DNA from: Methanobacteriaceae archaeon
GTDB lineage: Archaea > Methanobacteriota > Methanobacteria > Methanobacteriales > Methanobacteriaceae
Direction: 5' to 3'
Assembly: GCA_030656015.1 (NCBI GenBank)
Contig: JAUSNX010000009.1
Coordinates: forward strand, 62,001 to 126,000
Length of the DNA: 64,000 bases
The notes under the pieces are model-generated. The model ran no database searches and was not told the origin of the DNA. It saw only the letters and a program-made list of their open reading frames with translations. Below are positions 19,487 through 28,704 of this stretch, piece after piece. The position numbers were made by a program, and so were the translations under genes. Position 1 is the stretch's first letter. Every line of letters begins with the position of its first letter.

Positions 19487-19872
19487 AGAAATCACCTACA
19501 TTATTAAATCATGAGTTTTAAGTCTTAAAATTAATTATAGTTAATTATTATAGTTTAATTTGAATTATTGATTGATTTTTTTAATTTCTTATTAAATACT
19601 ATAAATAATTTTTTTATTATTGTTATTTTAGATTTGGGAATAGTCTAAAAATTCCATCCAATAGATATTTCTTATGTTTTCATATACAATTAAATTACCG
19701 GATATTTTAAATTAATTAGTCAATTTCAATACTATATTAATAATATTTGAATTACATTGAATTGTAATATTTATTAATATTATTAAGAATTTTAATTGTG
19801 AAATAATTCTTACTTAATATATAAGCTCAAAAAACATTAATTATTATATAACAAATAAACCTAATTTTTATT
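19487..19872. promoter_or_regulatory. divergent intergenic region; promoter of leaderless CoA-synthesis gene
   Basis: About 385 bases without a gene. The downstream ATG (19873) has no SD-like sequence. A TATA-like box, TTATTATATA, lies at 19841-19850, about 25 bases before it, which would put transcription start at or very near the ATG (a leaderless message). A second TATA-like stretch (TTAATATATAAG) begins near 19815. Nothing else is recognised. Confidence 0.45.
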
Positions 19873-20616
19873 ATGATTCCCAAAAATCATCCTCGTTACC
19901 ATTCTCTGGTTCTCAGGGATAAAATAGTAAAAGCCCATAAAGATGGTATTCTTGCAGATTCGGGAATGATAGCTCATGGACGTGGAGAAGCATTTGATTA
20001 TTTAATAGGTGAAAAAACAAGTGCACCTGCTAAAAATTCTATTAAAGCGGCCGCAGCAGCATTAATATTGGCAAAAAACCCTGTTTTATCAGTCAATGGA
20101 AACACTGCAGCACTGGTTGCAGATGAAATAGTAGAATTATGTCAGGTATTAGATGCTAAAATTGAAATTAATCTTTTTTACCGTACTCCTGAAAGAGTGG
20201 ATGCTATTGAAGATGTCTTAAAAAAAGCAGGTGCTTCAGAAGTTTTAGGTGTAAATTCTGATAATTTAAAATACATTGATAGTATAGAAAGCCCACGGGC
20301 CACCGCAAGTCAAACTGGAATCTATGGCGCAGATGTAGTTCTTGTCCCATTAGAAGATGGAGATAGAGCGGAAATATTAGTTAATAGTGGTAAAAAAATT
20401 ATCACCATAGATTTAAACCCACTTTCCAGGACAGCTCAAATGTCTTCTATTACCATAGTTGATAATATTGTTCGAGTTATTCCATTATTAAAAGAAATGG
20501 TCTTATTTTTAAAGGAAAAAGATAATGAATATATTGAAAATATTTTAAAGAGTTTTAATAATAAGAAAAACTTAAAAGAGTCTTTAAAGATTATAGAAAT
20601 AAAGAAAACTAATTAA
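19873..20616 (+). CDS. 4-phosphopantoate--beta-alanine ligase (phosphopantothenate synthetase)
   Basis: This archaeal enzyme (247 residues, formerly DUF137) joins 4-phosphopantoate and beta-alanine using ATP to give 4'-phosphopantothenate in CoA synthesis, replacing bacterial PanC. The whole protein matches the family: IPKNHPRYHSLVLRDKIV, GMIAHGRGEAFDYLIGE, NPVLSVNGNTAAL, NLFYRTPERV, RATASQTGIYGADVVLVPLEDGDR and VNSGKKIITIDLNPLSRTAQ. The first residues fit known family starts. The gene lacks an SD and may be leaderless. The UPF0200 kinase-like gene follows on the same strand, 105 bases away. Confidence 0.93.
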   Translation: MIPKNHPRYHSLVLRDKIVKAHKDGILADSGMIAHGRGEAFDYLIGEKTSAPAKNSIKAAAAALILAKNPVLSVNGNTAALVADEIVELCQVLDAKIEINLFYRTPERVDAIEDVLKKAGASEVLGVNSDNLKYIDSIESPRATASQTGIYGADVVLVPLEDGDRAEILVNSGKKIITIDLNPLSRTAQMSSITIVDNIVRVIPLLKEMVLFLKEKDNEYIENILKSFNNKKNLKESLKIIEIKKTN

Positions 20617-20721
20617 GTAAATATTAATTTATAGTATTTAAATAAATTAAATATTCTTATTATTATTAGAATTTTATTTGTAATGTATTTAATTTTACAA
20701 TATTTAATATGAAGTGGAAAA

Positions 20722-21285
20722 ATGAAAGTATTTGGAGTATCAGGGATGCCCGGATCAGGAAAGGGAGTTGTATCTCGCACTGCTCAAAAAATGGGTGTGA
20801 AAATTATACGTATGGGTGACGTGGTCCGTGATGAAGCAGAAATTAGAGGTAAAGAAATAGGTGAAACTGCTGTTTCATTGAGAAAAGAACATGGAGATTA
20901 CGTAGTTGCCGAAAAGTGTGTGGAAAAAATCAAAAGAAATCATACTGAATCTGCAACAGATAAAATAACATTTATGATTGAAGGAATTAGAAGCCCTTAT
21001 GAAATTGAAATATTTCAAAATAATTTCCCTAATTTCACGGTTGTATCAGTTTTTTCAAGCCCTAAAACTAGATTTAGACGTTTAAAAAGAAGAAAACGCT
21101 CCGATGACTCTGAAGAGTATTTAGAGTTTCAAAGAAGAGATAAAAGAGAACTTGGTTTTGGAATTGGTGAAGTTATTTCCATGTCTGATTATTTAATTGT
21201 TAATGAAGGCCCTCTATGGCGATTCAAAAACCAATCTAAAAGAATACTTAAGCAGCAAATTGAAAGTAAGAATAATAAAAAGTAA
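20722..21285 (+). CDS. UPF0200 family P-loop nucleotide kinase-like protein
   Basis: A 187-residue P-loop protein of family UPF0200, related to nucleotide and dephospho-CoA kinases. Walker A is GMPGSGKG (8-15). Then come MGDVVRDEA, a lid-type region FRRLKRRKRSDDSEEY with basic residues, and DKRELGFGIGEVISMSDYLIVNEG. The substrate is not established to my knowledge. The kinase resemblance and its position next to a CoA-synthesis gene make a CoA-pathway role tempting, but that is inference. UPF0201 begins three bases after its stop, a conserved archaeal pair that suggests one mRNA and linked roles. Confidence 0.88.
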   Translation: MKVFGVSGMPGSGKGVVSRTAQKMGVKIIRMGDVVRDEAEIRGKEIGETAVSLRKEHGDYVVAEKCVEKIKRNHTESATDKITFMIEGIRSPYEIEIFQNNFPNFTVVSVFSSPKTRFRRLKRRKRSDDSEEYLEFQRRDKRELGFGIGEVISMSDYLIVNEGPLWRFKNQSKRILKQQIESKNNKK

Positions 21286-21287
21286 TA

Positions 21288-21692
21288 ATGGAGAGAATGC
21301 ATATGGAATGCTTAGTTGAAATTTCATCTAAAATTAATCTAACTGAAGATCCTGAAAAAGTAAAAAAATCAATCCATAATATCTTTCCAAAAGGAAATAT
21401 TCAACAGGATTCAGATAAATTTTTTTTAAGAGGAAATAAAGAGTTATTAAATAATTTTAAGAAAACCCTTGAAAAAAGAGAGATAATAGCCGTAGCCAGA
21501 TTAATTATGGACAATAGCATTAAAGATAACATATTAACTTTTTATATAAGTAAACAAACAGCATTTGTTAATGAAATCAATTTTTCAGAAGGTAATAGTC
21601 CTTTAGGAGATATCCAAATTAAAATAGAATCATCTAATTTAGAAGAAGTTTTAAATTGGCTTGCTCCAATTGAAGAATTTGATAAATTTTGA
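21288..21692 (+). CDS. UPF0201 RNA-binding-domain family protein
   Basis: A small alpha/beta protein matching UPF0201 (Pfam 'RNA_binding', PF01877): MECLVEISSKINLTEDPEKVKKSI, IFPKG, then IIAVARLIMDNS and SPLGDIQIKIES...WLAPIEEF. RNA binding is inferred from the family fold. Three ATGs compete. GGAG at 21290-21293 sits best for the ATG at 21303 (9 bases), which gives a start closest to family members; 21288 and 21297 are alternatives. The gene is three bases after the UPF0200 kinase-like gene and is probably translated from the same message. Confidence 0.85.
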   Translation: MERMHMECLVEISSKINLTEDPEKVKKSIHNIFPKGNIQQDSDKFFLRGNKELLNNFKKTLEKREIIAVARLIMDNSIKDNILTFYISKQTAFVNEINFSEGNSPLGDIQIKIESSNLEEVLNWLAPIEEFDKF

Positions 21693-21801
21693 AATAATTA
21701 AATTATTTAATTTAATATATTTTATTTAAAGAAATAAAAAGTTTGAATTTATTTAAACTGTTTTAAATTAATATATTAAAAAAATATATTAAAAAAAATT
21801 A

Positions 21802-22488
21802 TTATTTATTTTTTCCTTCTAAGATGGCCTCTTTAATGTCCAAAAAACCATTATCATAAGACCAGTTTTTCTCAGATTTTAATATTTTAATTTTTTTATT
21901 AAAAATTGGACAGTCAAGAACCAGGGTTTCAGCTTCCCCACCCTCAAAAGCAATATTTATTCCGAATTTCTCATTTAATTTTATCAATTCTTCTAAAGAT
22001 TCTTCATCAACTTTACGACCTAGCCATGATTCATCCAGGCCTTCAGCAGCAACACCAGTTAATATAATTTCAAAACCAATATCAATTAATTCTCGCATAT
22101 ATTCCTCAGAATCTCTTTGCCATAAAGGAGCTATAGATTCTAAACCAATATCTTTACAAATCTTATCAATTCTGGATTTTTGATAAACAGAATATAATGC
22201 ACCAGAATAAATTGCCTCAACACCCAAGTTCTTTAAATTAATTAAAGCATCTTTTAAATCATCAACTTCTTTTTCCTCTTCACCTTTAGTTATTCCTTTT
22301 ATTAAAGGAATATTCATGGCCTGGGCTGAAAGTTCAGTTATATGAATATTGGGTACATGATACATGTAGGAATGAGGATTCTCAGAAATCATGGAAAATA
22401 AATATTTAACCTCATTTCCATCTTCCATAGCTTTGTAAACAGCCATTGTACTATCTTTTCCACCAGAAAATAAAACTGCAGCTTTCAT
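21802..22488 (-). CDS. dph6: diphthine--ammonia ligase (Dph6-type PP-loop ATPase)
   Basis: A 228-residue PP-loop ATPase of the archaeal Dph6 type, which performs the ATP- and ammonium-dependent last step of diphthamide formation on the elongation factor 2 histidine. The PP-loop SGGKDSTMA is at 8-16. Family blocks follow: HITELSAQAMNIPLI, GVEAIYSGALYSVYQKSRID, PLWQRDSEEYMRELIDIGFEIILTGVAAEGLDESWLGR and GINIAFEGGEAETLVLDCP. Length matches the family's catalytic domain without the fungal C-terminal extension. The SD is weak (AAGAGATT). It stands alone on the minus strand before the surface-structure locus. Confidence 0.9.
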   Translation of the reverse strand: MKAAVLFSGGKDSTMAVYKAMEDGNEVKYLFSMISENPHSYMYHVPNIHITELSAQAMNIPLIKGITKGEEEKEVDDLKDALINLKNLGVEAIYSGALYSVYQKSRIDKICKDIGLESIAPLWQRDSEEYMRELIDIGFEIILTGVAAEGLDESWLGRKVDEESLEELIKLNEKFGINIAFEGGEAETLVLDCPIFNKKIKILKSEKNWSYDNGFLDIKEAILEGKNK

Positions 22489-22626
22489 GATAAAATCTCT
22501 TGATTATAGTTTTAAAATATTAATTGTTTTATAATCTTAATTAATTATTATAATTAAAAATATTTAGTAAGATATAGTTTTATTTAAATAAAAATTGAAT
22601 TAATTATAATTAATTATTCTAATTAA

Positions 22627-23436
22627 TTATTCATCATCTTGCTTTCTAAGAGCTTTCTTCTTTAGATCTTTAACAAACAAGATAATCGTATCGATAAATA
22701 CACCAGCCAATCCAATTAACATACCTAAAAATCCGCAAAAGAGTATAATGTTAGACTTATTAGGTAAAATTTCATTTAACCAAGCTATTTTATCTTCGAC
22801 AGGGCCCTGGACTCTAATAACAACTATCTGTTGCTTAGAAATAGAGTTTATAATACTATTTACCTGGGATGCTTGGGCAATAATGGATACGTGTACCATA
22901 CTGTATTTAGTGTTTATGCCACCAGTTAACATCATCCAATCCCCTAAATTTTTAATGGCCGTTTCTGGATTGTATCCTTTTTTCACAGTTAAAGTGATAA
23001 CCCCAGATTCATTAACTTTCCAGGAAGTAATATTTGAATCAATTAAAGGAATTTTTTCTTCAATAAGTTTCTTACGTTCAACCGTGAATGGATCAGTTTT
23101 TATAACAATTCCATTACTATAAACTTCTAAAACACCGTTCAATTTGCTGGTGCTATCCATAAAATCAGTTATATCCATATTAGTTGAAACATCAACCACT
23201 ATAGTTTCATTAGCATTACTAGTATATTGATAATATCCTCTGGCCATTTCAGGAACGTCATCATATAAAGGAGCTATGAAAAAAGCTCCACCAACTATTC
23301 CTACCATGAATCCCATGAATATTACAAATAATAGATTTTTCTTGCCAATTATTGGCGTTAGCAATGCCATTGAAAAAACAAAGACAAGAAGGACTAAGAA
23401 TAAAATAATCATTAAAAGAGATACTAGTAGGTCCAT
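22627..23436 (-). CDS. membrane protein of the prepilin locus, two-domain with central extracytoplasmic part
   Basis: An unrecognised 269-residue protein. Two N-terminal helices (about 4-30 and 34-55) lead into a soluble extracytoplasmic region of about 150 residues, predicted alpha/beta, with two similar stretches (about 75-140 and 145-205) that may be a duplicated fold. A C-terminal membrane helix (about 230-255) ends in a basic and acidic tail (KDLKKKALRKQDDE). This resembles transport or assembly-platform accessory proteins more than a pilin. It is the last gene of the minus-strand unit running from 28510, 72 bases after the PepSY-like protein, so a role in assembling the surface structure is inferred. 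Confidence 0.6.
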   Translation of the reverse strand: MDLLVSLLMIILFLVLLVFVFSMALLTPIIGKKNLLFVIFMGFMVGIVGGAFFIAPLYDDVPEMARGYYQYTSNANETIVVDVSTNMDITDFMDSTSKLNGVLEVYSNGIVIKTDPFTVERKKLIEEKIPLIDSNITSWKVNESGVITLTVKKGYNPETAIKNLGDWMMLTGGINTKYSMVHVSIIAQASQVNSIINSISKQQIVVIRVQGPVEDKIAWLNEILPNKSNIILFCGFLGMLIGLAGVFIDTIILFVKDLKKKALRKQDDE

Positions 23437-23508
23437 TTTATCGTTCTCAAGTTATTATGGAATATTTATGATTTTCATTGATGATATTAATCAGATAAAT
23501 TAAGTTAT

Positions 23509-23940
23509 TTATCCTTTTACGGTGGAATTAGTGATATCTCTAGTGGCAACAATATTTCCATTTGTTTTATCTATATATACATCTTTAGCTAATTTACCAT
23601 TTAAAGAAAGTGGAACTATCCATACTGAAACAGTCTGGTTATTAATTACTATTGAACCAGGTGTAGGGGTTCCTGTAACATAGCCCGGCAATGCAGCTAT
23701 TTCTTTGGCCTTCTGGACAGTAATATTAACAGTTACATTAGCATTATTGGAAGAATTATTCCCAAAAGGTGAATTTACAGGAAGAAGTTGTGGATTAGAT
23801 ACAGGAATTGAAGAAGTATTATTTTGCATATTTACATCACTAGTGAAATTAAAAGGACCATAAGCATAAATTAATAATACTAAAACAACAGCACCGACTC
23901 CAATCAAGGCCTTTTGCTCCCAGGTTAAATCCAAGTCCAA
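23509..23940 (-). CDS. exported PepSY-like anchor protein of the prepilin locus
   Basis: A 143-residue protein with a short cytoplasmic start, one membrane helix (ALIGVGAVVLVLLIYAYG, about 11-28), an Asn/Ser-rich linker with several N-x-S/T sequons, and a C-terminal domain with PepSY-like features (VQKAKEIAALPGYVTG ... VYIDKTNGNIVATRDIT). The start is TTG at 23940, with a perfect GGAGG seven bases upstream and no suitable ATG. It lies between the pilin-like gene and the membrane protein of the same unit. PepSY-type folds often inhibit or modulate exported proteins; the role here is unknown. Confidence 0.65.
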   Translation of the reverse strand: MDLDLTWEQKALIGVGAVVLVLLIYAYGPFNFTSDVNMQNNTSSIPVSNPQLLPVNSPFGNNSSNNANVTVNITVQKAKEIAALPGYVTGTPTPGSIVINNQTVSVWIVPLSLNGKLAKDVYIDKTNGNIVATRDITNSTVKG

Positions 23941-24009
23941 TTCTATTCCTCCATTAATTAGTATGATTATAGTATACTGTCATATAAAATAATAGTATTT
24001 GAAAAAGAG

Positions 24010-24417
24010 TTAAATTGAAGTGAAAGTAATTGTTCCATTGTTATTTTTTATAATATATTTCTGTCCTTGAGTCATATTAACCGAAGAGATGTTAGCTTTT
24101 GGGATTAAATTTATTTTTACTTGCTTACCGTTAAAAATTACTAATAGGCCAGAATTATTGACATTTATATTGTAATTTATATTATTTGGCAAGGTAGTGT
24201 TCATAGTGTATCCATTACCATTAATGAAAACCGTGTTAATTGAAGATGCTAAGCGCTCCCCTATCATACGGGCCTGACCTAAATCTCCAGTTTGAGTTTT
24301 GTTCATCTCATTGTTCACTGAACTGATGAGACTAGCAAAAATTACTATAGCAATGAGTGTGGCAAATAAAAGATCTGCTGTAGCTATTCCTTTTTGATCC
24401 ATGGGCACAGTTAACAC
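24010..24417 (-). CDS. prepilin-like protein, short (minor pilin type)
   Basis: A pilin-like protein of about 130 residues. The N-terminus MDQKG-IATADLLFATLIAIVIF has the D-x-[KR]-G motif shared by five other proteins of this locus, followed by a hydrophobic helix, and the predicted prepilin-peptidase cut is after the Gly. The mature domain is small, Asn-rich and probably beta. The start is ambiguous. The open frame begins at a GTG touching the upstream stop, but AGGTG then lies 6 bases before a GTG at 24408 (reading MPMDQKG); the ATG at 24402 aligns with the other prepilins. It directly follows the 345-residue prepilin-like gene with no spacer. Confidence 0.72.
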   Translation of the reverse strand: MLTVPMDQKGIATADLLFATLIAIVIFASLISSVNNEMNKTQTGDLGQARMIGERLASSINTVFINGNGYTMNTTLPNNINYNINVNNSGLLVIFNGKQVKINLIPKANISSVNMTQGQKYIIKNNNGTITFTSI

Positions 24418-25455
24418 CTAATAATTATCTTTTAGTTTGAAATATGTTTTGTATGTAGGAGAAAGATAAAATATAGAACCTGTTGGGTCCGCCATATTTC
24501 TGTTTCCAAATTTTATCGGAGTGCCGGTTACCAGAGGTGTGGCAAAATATTCACGGTCCAAACGAGAAATATCTGCCCGACCATGATCTTCATATAATGG
24601 ATCACCAATAATAAACGTACTCATTCTGGTCATGTTAGCATCAGCAGATGTAGTTTTATTTTCTAATCTATCAAAGAATGAAAGTCCATTCGGGTCAACA
24701 AAATAATATGATCTTGGTGTGATGTTACTAGGGTTGTTTGTTCCATTTAAACAGTAATATAAGTGATTTATTATGTTTTCCTTTTTGTCAACATCAACAT
24801 CAAAGTAATAATTTGTTTCCCCAGCAATATTTGTATAGTACGGATATTTGTAAATTACATTACTGGACCTGTATTTAGTCTTAATCCACACATAAGGATC
24901 TTCTAATCCTTCTGTAGTAACATAGACAGATATGGGAGGAGTTATACCTTCAAAAGACTGTCCTTTTTGAACCACTTTTACAGGTATTCCACCTTTTACA
25001 TTTACATAAAACCCAAATGGGTCTGTTTGATTTATAGTAATATCGCTTAATTTGAAGGTAGCATTAGTGTAGTTATCAATTAATATGTTATTAATATAGA
25101 CTTGGCGTCCAGTTTGGTACTCGATTTCTCTGGTAGAATTAATAACATTATCATTTACCGAATCCAAAATCCTTTGACGTATATATTGCTTACTGCCACC
25201 ACTGGCAAAGAAATTATTATCATCAATTACTTTCCTGGTTGCATTATAAGCAGCATTTCTTCCCGCATCAGTGGCTGCCTTTTCAATATTGGAATAAACT
25301 GAAGTGGCAGTAGATATAGTAACATCTCCACCAGTAGCCAAATTAGCCAATAAATTAGCTTCATTAACAATATTTCCATAGGAAATAGCAATGATAATAA
25401 TAGGAATGAATAACAAAACGGTCATGGGCGTGAAAACATATCCTTTTTCATCCAT
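24418..25455 (-). CDS. prepilin-like surface protein (345 residues)
   Basis: The N-terminus MDEKG-YVFTPMTVLLFIPIIIIAISYG is a prepilin-type leader plus hydrophobic helix. The extracytoplasmic part has a helical region (about 45-110, with repeated 'NAAYNATRKVIDDNNF' character) and a beta-rich remainder with many N-x-S/T sequons and aromatic Y/W residues (YVWIKTKYRSSNVIYKYPYYTN). AGGTGAT lies directly upstream of the ATG. It starts 12 bases after the 722-codon gene and is followed without gap by the short prepilin-like gene. It is probably a structural or minor subunit of the same surface filament or complex. Confidence 0.75.
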   Translation of the reverse strand: MDEKGYVFTPMTVLLFIPIIIIAISYGNIVNEANLLANLATGGDVTISTATSVYSNIEKAATDAGRNAAYNATRKVIDDNNFFASGGSKQYIRQRILDSVNDNVINSTREIEYQTGRQVYINNILIDNYTNATFKLSDITINQTDPFGFYVNVKGGIPVKVVQKGQSFEGITPPISVYVTTEGLEDPYVWIKTKYRSSNVIYKYPYYTNIAGETNYYFDVDVDKKENIINHLYYCLNGTNNPSNITPRSYYFVDPNGLSFFDRLENKTTSADANMTRMSTFIIGDPLYEDHGRADISRLDREYFATPLVTGTPIKFGNRNMADPTGSIFYLSPTYKTYFKLKDNY

Positions 25456-25467
25456 TGTATCACCTAT

Positions 25468-27606
25468 TTAATTTCTCCATAAATCTAACCTTATTGGAAT
25501 TGAATTTGGTAAATTACCTGTAAATAAAGCTTCTGTTTTAATATCATCAGGGTCAACTGTATAGCCCGCTGCCGTAAGATTATTAATAAGAGATGTCTTG
25601 GCCATTTGTTTGGCATTTTCTGGATCATTAGCAAATGAACTGGACCACATATTTGCCAAGAATTTTGGATAAATAACCCCTACTCTGGTACCAGAGAATA
25701 TTTCTGCATTGGAATAGTCAGGGGGATTACTAGCTCCATCCCCAGATTGCCAACTACTGGAAGAATCAACAAATATTCTTAAATAGTAAGTACCCTGCTT
25801 GGTAGTATAATTTCCAGGAACACCTGTTGCAGTAAAAACCTTAGTTGAATCAACAATATCCAAATCACCAATATCTAATGAAAATGGTATTGAAGTATCA
25901 TTATATAGTGTTTTCCAATCATTTGAAGTAGAGTTCTTAACCTGAACCGCTACCTTACGAGTATCTAACCCCAGACCAAAGAATAAAACTATTTTTTGAG
26001 CATCAGGACCAATGTTGAAAGTTACATTATCATTAGTTTTATTGGTGTTGTACTGATAGCTATCAAATGGGAAGTTTTCCCATTTTATGGGTAAAGAACT
26101 GTAAGAAACTGTGGAATAACAATTTACCAGTCCAACTAAATCATAGTCGTTGCTGGGTACATTATCCCATGCCGTTATTCTAACTTTGTTATTTACTCCA
26201 GAACGTAGATAATTCCCAATATAAATTATTCCCGGCGTATTACCATAACCATCACCAAAAGTATAATCTGTTCCATTTATGTCAAATGAATTGAAAGCAG
26301 TAACCCAATTCTCACCATTCCATACTTCTACCAGAGCATTGTCAACTCCACCATAGGCATTAATAACTGTATAACCATCAAATATTCGAGAACCAGAAGT
26401 TACGGGTACATCATGTACCGTACATATTGCAGAGCCCCTGGATGTTGATGATGGTATGTTAGTAATATCAAAGGGAACACCATCTGAAAAGCTATGATTT
26501 TTAAGATACATGTCATTCCAACTAACTTCCCGCTTATTTGTAAAGGTATTAAGAGTACCCGAACTTAGATCATAAGTACGCCCATATTCATTAGCAATAC
26601 CATCGCCATCTAAGTCCTGAGCATTTGGAACAGCTACACCTGCACCGTCCACAGCACTGAAAGTTTGGGTCAATATGCCTTTAGGAATGGTGATAGAAGT
26701 TTTATAATTGCCAATTATTGAAAACCAAGGCATATTATGGCCTTGTCGATTATTGTCTATATAATCAGATACTGGACTAGTGAATTTAACATGAAAATTG
26801 TTATTACCAGCATTTAAATTAGAAGAATTTATCAGTCCCCTATAATTGTACATTGGATAACTTACACTTGGTCTTCGGTACAAGAAAGTAAATTGTGAGT
26901 TATTAATAGCCTGTGTAGCCCCATTAATAGTAACATTGGATCCAAAAGCAGGACTATTAGCCAAAACATTGGTGTTATTTTGATTACAAGATCCTAATAA
27001 ATAGTAACCTCCAGTAATATTGGCACCTTTAGGAATAGAAAACTGTATATTACTGGCAGAAGTACCATATCCCCAATAAGGTTGACTGGCCAATTTAGAT
27101 TGACTACCCCATGGAGCATAGTTAGTCAACCAGTTATGGAAATTCCATAGAGTAGTAGTAGAATTTATTTCCTGGTCTTCAAATTGAACTTCTTCCAATT
27201 TATACCATGCCCGACCTAACCAACCGGATTTAGGGCCAGAGACAACAACTACGCGAGAAGCAGTATCTTTAGAAATAGAAATGCCTTTATCATTAATTAA
27301 AGGAGGATTAGAGCCAATAGTAATTTTATATGCAGTATTATTAGGTATTAATACATTTAGCTCCTCTCTAAGTATAGTTTCCGCGCCGGTAGTATTGTTA
27401 CTAGCATACTTTGAAGCAGCTGCATACAATGTACCATCCTGGGTCATCACATCCAGTGCATCAGCAGCAATACTCTCTATTTCCTGATGATCCGCACCCA
27501 TATAAGATGGTAAAGTATAATAGGTAAGAATTGATGCTGAAAAAACGAAAAATACAACTAAAGCAAGAATAGCATCAGTGGTAAATATAAATCCCCGATC
27601 ATCCAT
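25468..27606 (-). CDS. large prepilin-like surface protein / adhesin-type subunit
   Basis: A 712-residue protein. The prepilin-type leader is MDDRG-FIFTTDAILALVVFFVFSASIL. A helical segment then leads into a very long beta-rich, Asn/Ser/Thr-rich extracytoplasmic region with many N-x-S/T sequons and several Trp/Tyr-rich repeats. Residues 331-342 read DLDGDGIANEYG, a dockerin/thrombospondin-type calcium loop. I start at ATG 27606, since AAGGTGAT sits just before it; an earlier ATG at 27636 would overlap the preceding gene and lacks an SD. It begins four bases after the 299-residue prepilin-like gene. Its size suggests a tip or adhesive subunit carried by the pilin-type anchor. Confidence 0.75.
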   Translation of the reverse strand: MDDRGFIFTTDAILALVVFFVFSASILTYYTLPSYMGADHQEIESIAADALDVMTQDGTLYAAASKYASNNTTGAETILREELNVLIPNNTAYKITIGSNPPLINDKGISISKDTASRVVVVSGPKSGWLGRAWYKLEEVQFEDQEINSTTTLWNFHNWLTNYAPWGSQSKLASQPYWGYGTSASNIQFSIPKGANITGGYYLLGSCNQNNTNVLANSPAFGSNVTINGATQAINNSQFTFLYRRPSVSYPMYNYRGLINSSNLNAGNNNFHVKFTSPVSDYIDNNRQGHNMPWFSIIGNYKTSITIPKGILTQTFSAVDGAGVAVPNAQDLDGDGIANEYGRTYDLSSGTLNTFTNKREVSWNDMYLKNHSFSDGVPFDITNIPSSTSRGSAICTVHDVPVTSGSRIFDGYTVINAYGGVDNALVEVWNGENWVTAFNSFDINGTDYTFGDGYGNTPGIIYIGNYLRSGVNNKVRITAWDNVPSNDYDLVGLVNCYSTVSYSSLPIKWENFPFDSYQYNTNKTNDNVTFNIGPDAQKIVLFFGLGLDTRKVAVQVKNSTSNDWKTLYNDTSIPFSLDIGDLDIVDSTKVFTATGVPGNYTTKQGTYYLRIFVDSSSSWQSGDGASNPPDYSNAEIFSGTRVGVIYPKFLANMWSSSFANDPENAKQMAKTSLINNLTAAGYTVDPDDIKTEALFTGNLPNSIPIRLDLWRN

Positions 27607-27610
27607 CAAA

Positions 27611-28510
27611 TCACCTTGTCCATATATATAATTCAAATTTAGCCGGCCTTAATTTAATATTATCTAAATTAATGTCTTGTTCCGGGGTTCCTTTGGGAGC
27701 AGCAATAACATAAACATCCATGGTAGAACCCGGAGTACTGACCGTCCTCACATTAACCACATTATCCTGGAAATAAGTTTCATTGTACATATATGGGATA
27801 TCAATTTTCTGTTTTATTTCAGTAATATGCTGATTTATTTCATTGGGGTCTACAACCCAGTTATTGTTAACATCAACCGTTGCGGAGTTATAACCCCTGT
27901 TTATAACTAATACCCAGTAATCATAAGCTTGCACATAAACATCATTTGTGGGAAATGTAGTGGTGTAAGTTCTTGGTTGACCAGCATCTCTAATCAAACC
28001 TTCCAAAGAGGCAACAAGATCCAAATTAGAAGCAGAAACTAAACGTTCAACTCTAACAATATTCTGCGAGGATGCATTATAAGTACCAACTGTCCTTATA
28101 ATAGTAGAATTATTAGAATTAGCAGTACTAACCTTTAAATAAACACCATATCCAGGACCTACCAGTGCTCCCAAATCATTTGTATCTATAGCCGAAAGCT
28201 TGGCTGGTGACATCAAATTCTTTACCGTTAAATTTTTATTTATATCATACTTAGCCAGACCAACAGTTGAAGGATTACCCGTACTTTCCCAATTATAAGG
28301 TACACCCGAAGTTTCAACCAGAGCATCTGCCGCATCACTTCCCACTCTTTGCAAAGAGCTTTGATATATGGTATTCTCCGATAAATACATGATATTATCC
28401 ATATTAGCAACAGCCATTCCTAAAATAATTGTAATGGGGATTAAAGCTAAAAGCACATCTAAAGAAAATGCGAAACCCCTCGAATCAGCTCTTAATCTTC
28501 TCAGATGCAT
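27611..28510 (-). CDS. prepilin-like surface protein with EF-hand-like loop
   Basis: A 299-residue protein and first gene of the minus-strand surface unit. The N-terminus MHLRRLRADSRG-FAFSLDVLLALIPITII keeps the D-x-R-G motif but with an extra basic leader. Residues 213-224 read DVNNNWVVDPNE, with oxygen ligands at EF-hand loop positions 1, 3, 5, 9 and 12. The rest is beta-rich with N-x-S/T sequons. The ATG at 28510 is only one base after GGGGGA; an in-frame CTG at 28504 is better spaced (7 bases), so the start is uncertain. Four bases separate it from the large subunit. Confidence 0.72.
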   Translation of the reverse strand: MHLRRLRADSRGFAFSLDVLLALIPITIILGMAVANMDNIMYLSENTIYQSSLQRVGSDAADALVETSGVPYNWESTGNPSTVGLAKYDINKNLTVKNLMSPAKLSAIDTNDLGALVGPGYGVYLKVSTANSNNSTIIRTVGTYNASSQNIVRVERLVSASNLDLVASLEGLIRDAGQPRTYTTTFPTNDVYVQAYDYWVLVINRGYNSATVDVNNNWVVDPNEINQHITEIKQKIDIPYMYNETYFQDNVVNVRTVSTPGSTMDVYVIAAPKGTPEQDINLDNIKLRPAKFELYIWTR

Positions 28511-28704
28511 TCCCCCAGGATTATTATTATTATCATTATATCAAATTTATATTTGACAACATTTATATATCTTGCGTAATATTATTTAATAATAAGAGAT
28601 TTTAATTACAAATAGATTTATTATTTAAGATATATTAATGATATTCTAAAAAGTTTAATTAATTTAATATAATACCTTAAATTAAATTATTTTGGTGTCT
28701 AGAA

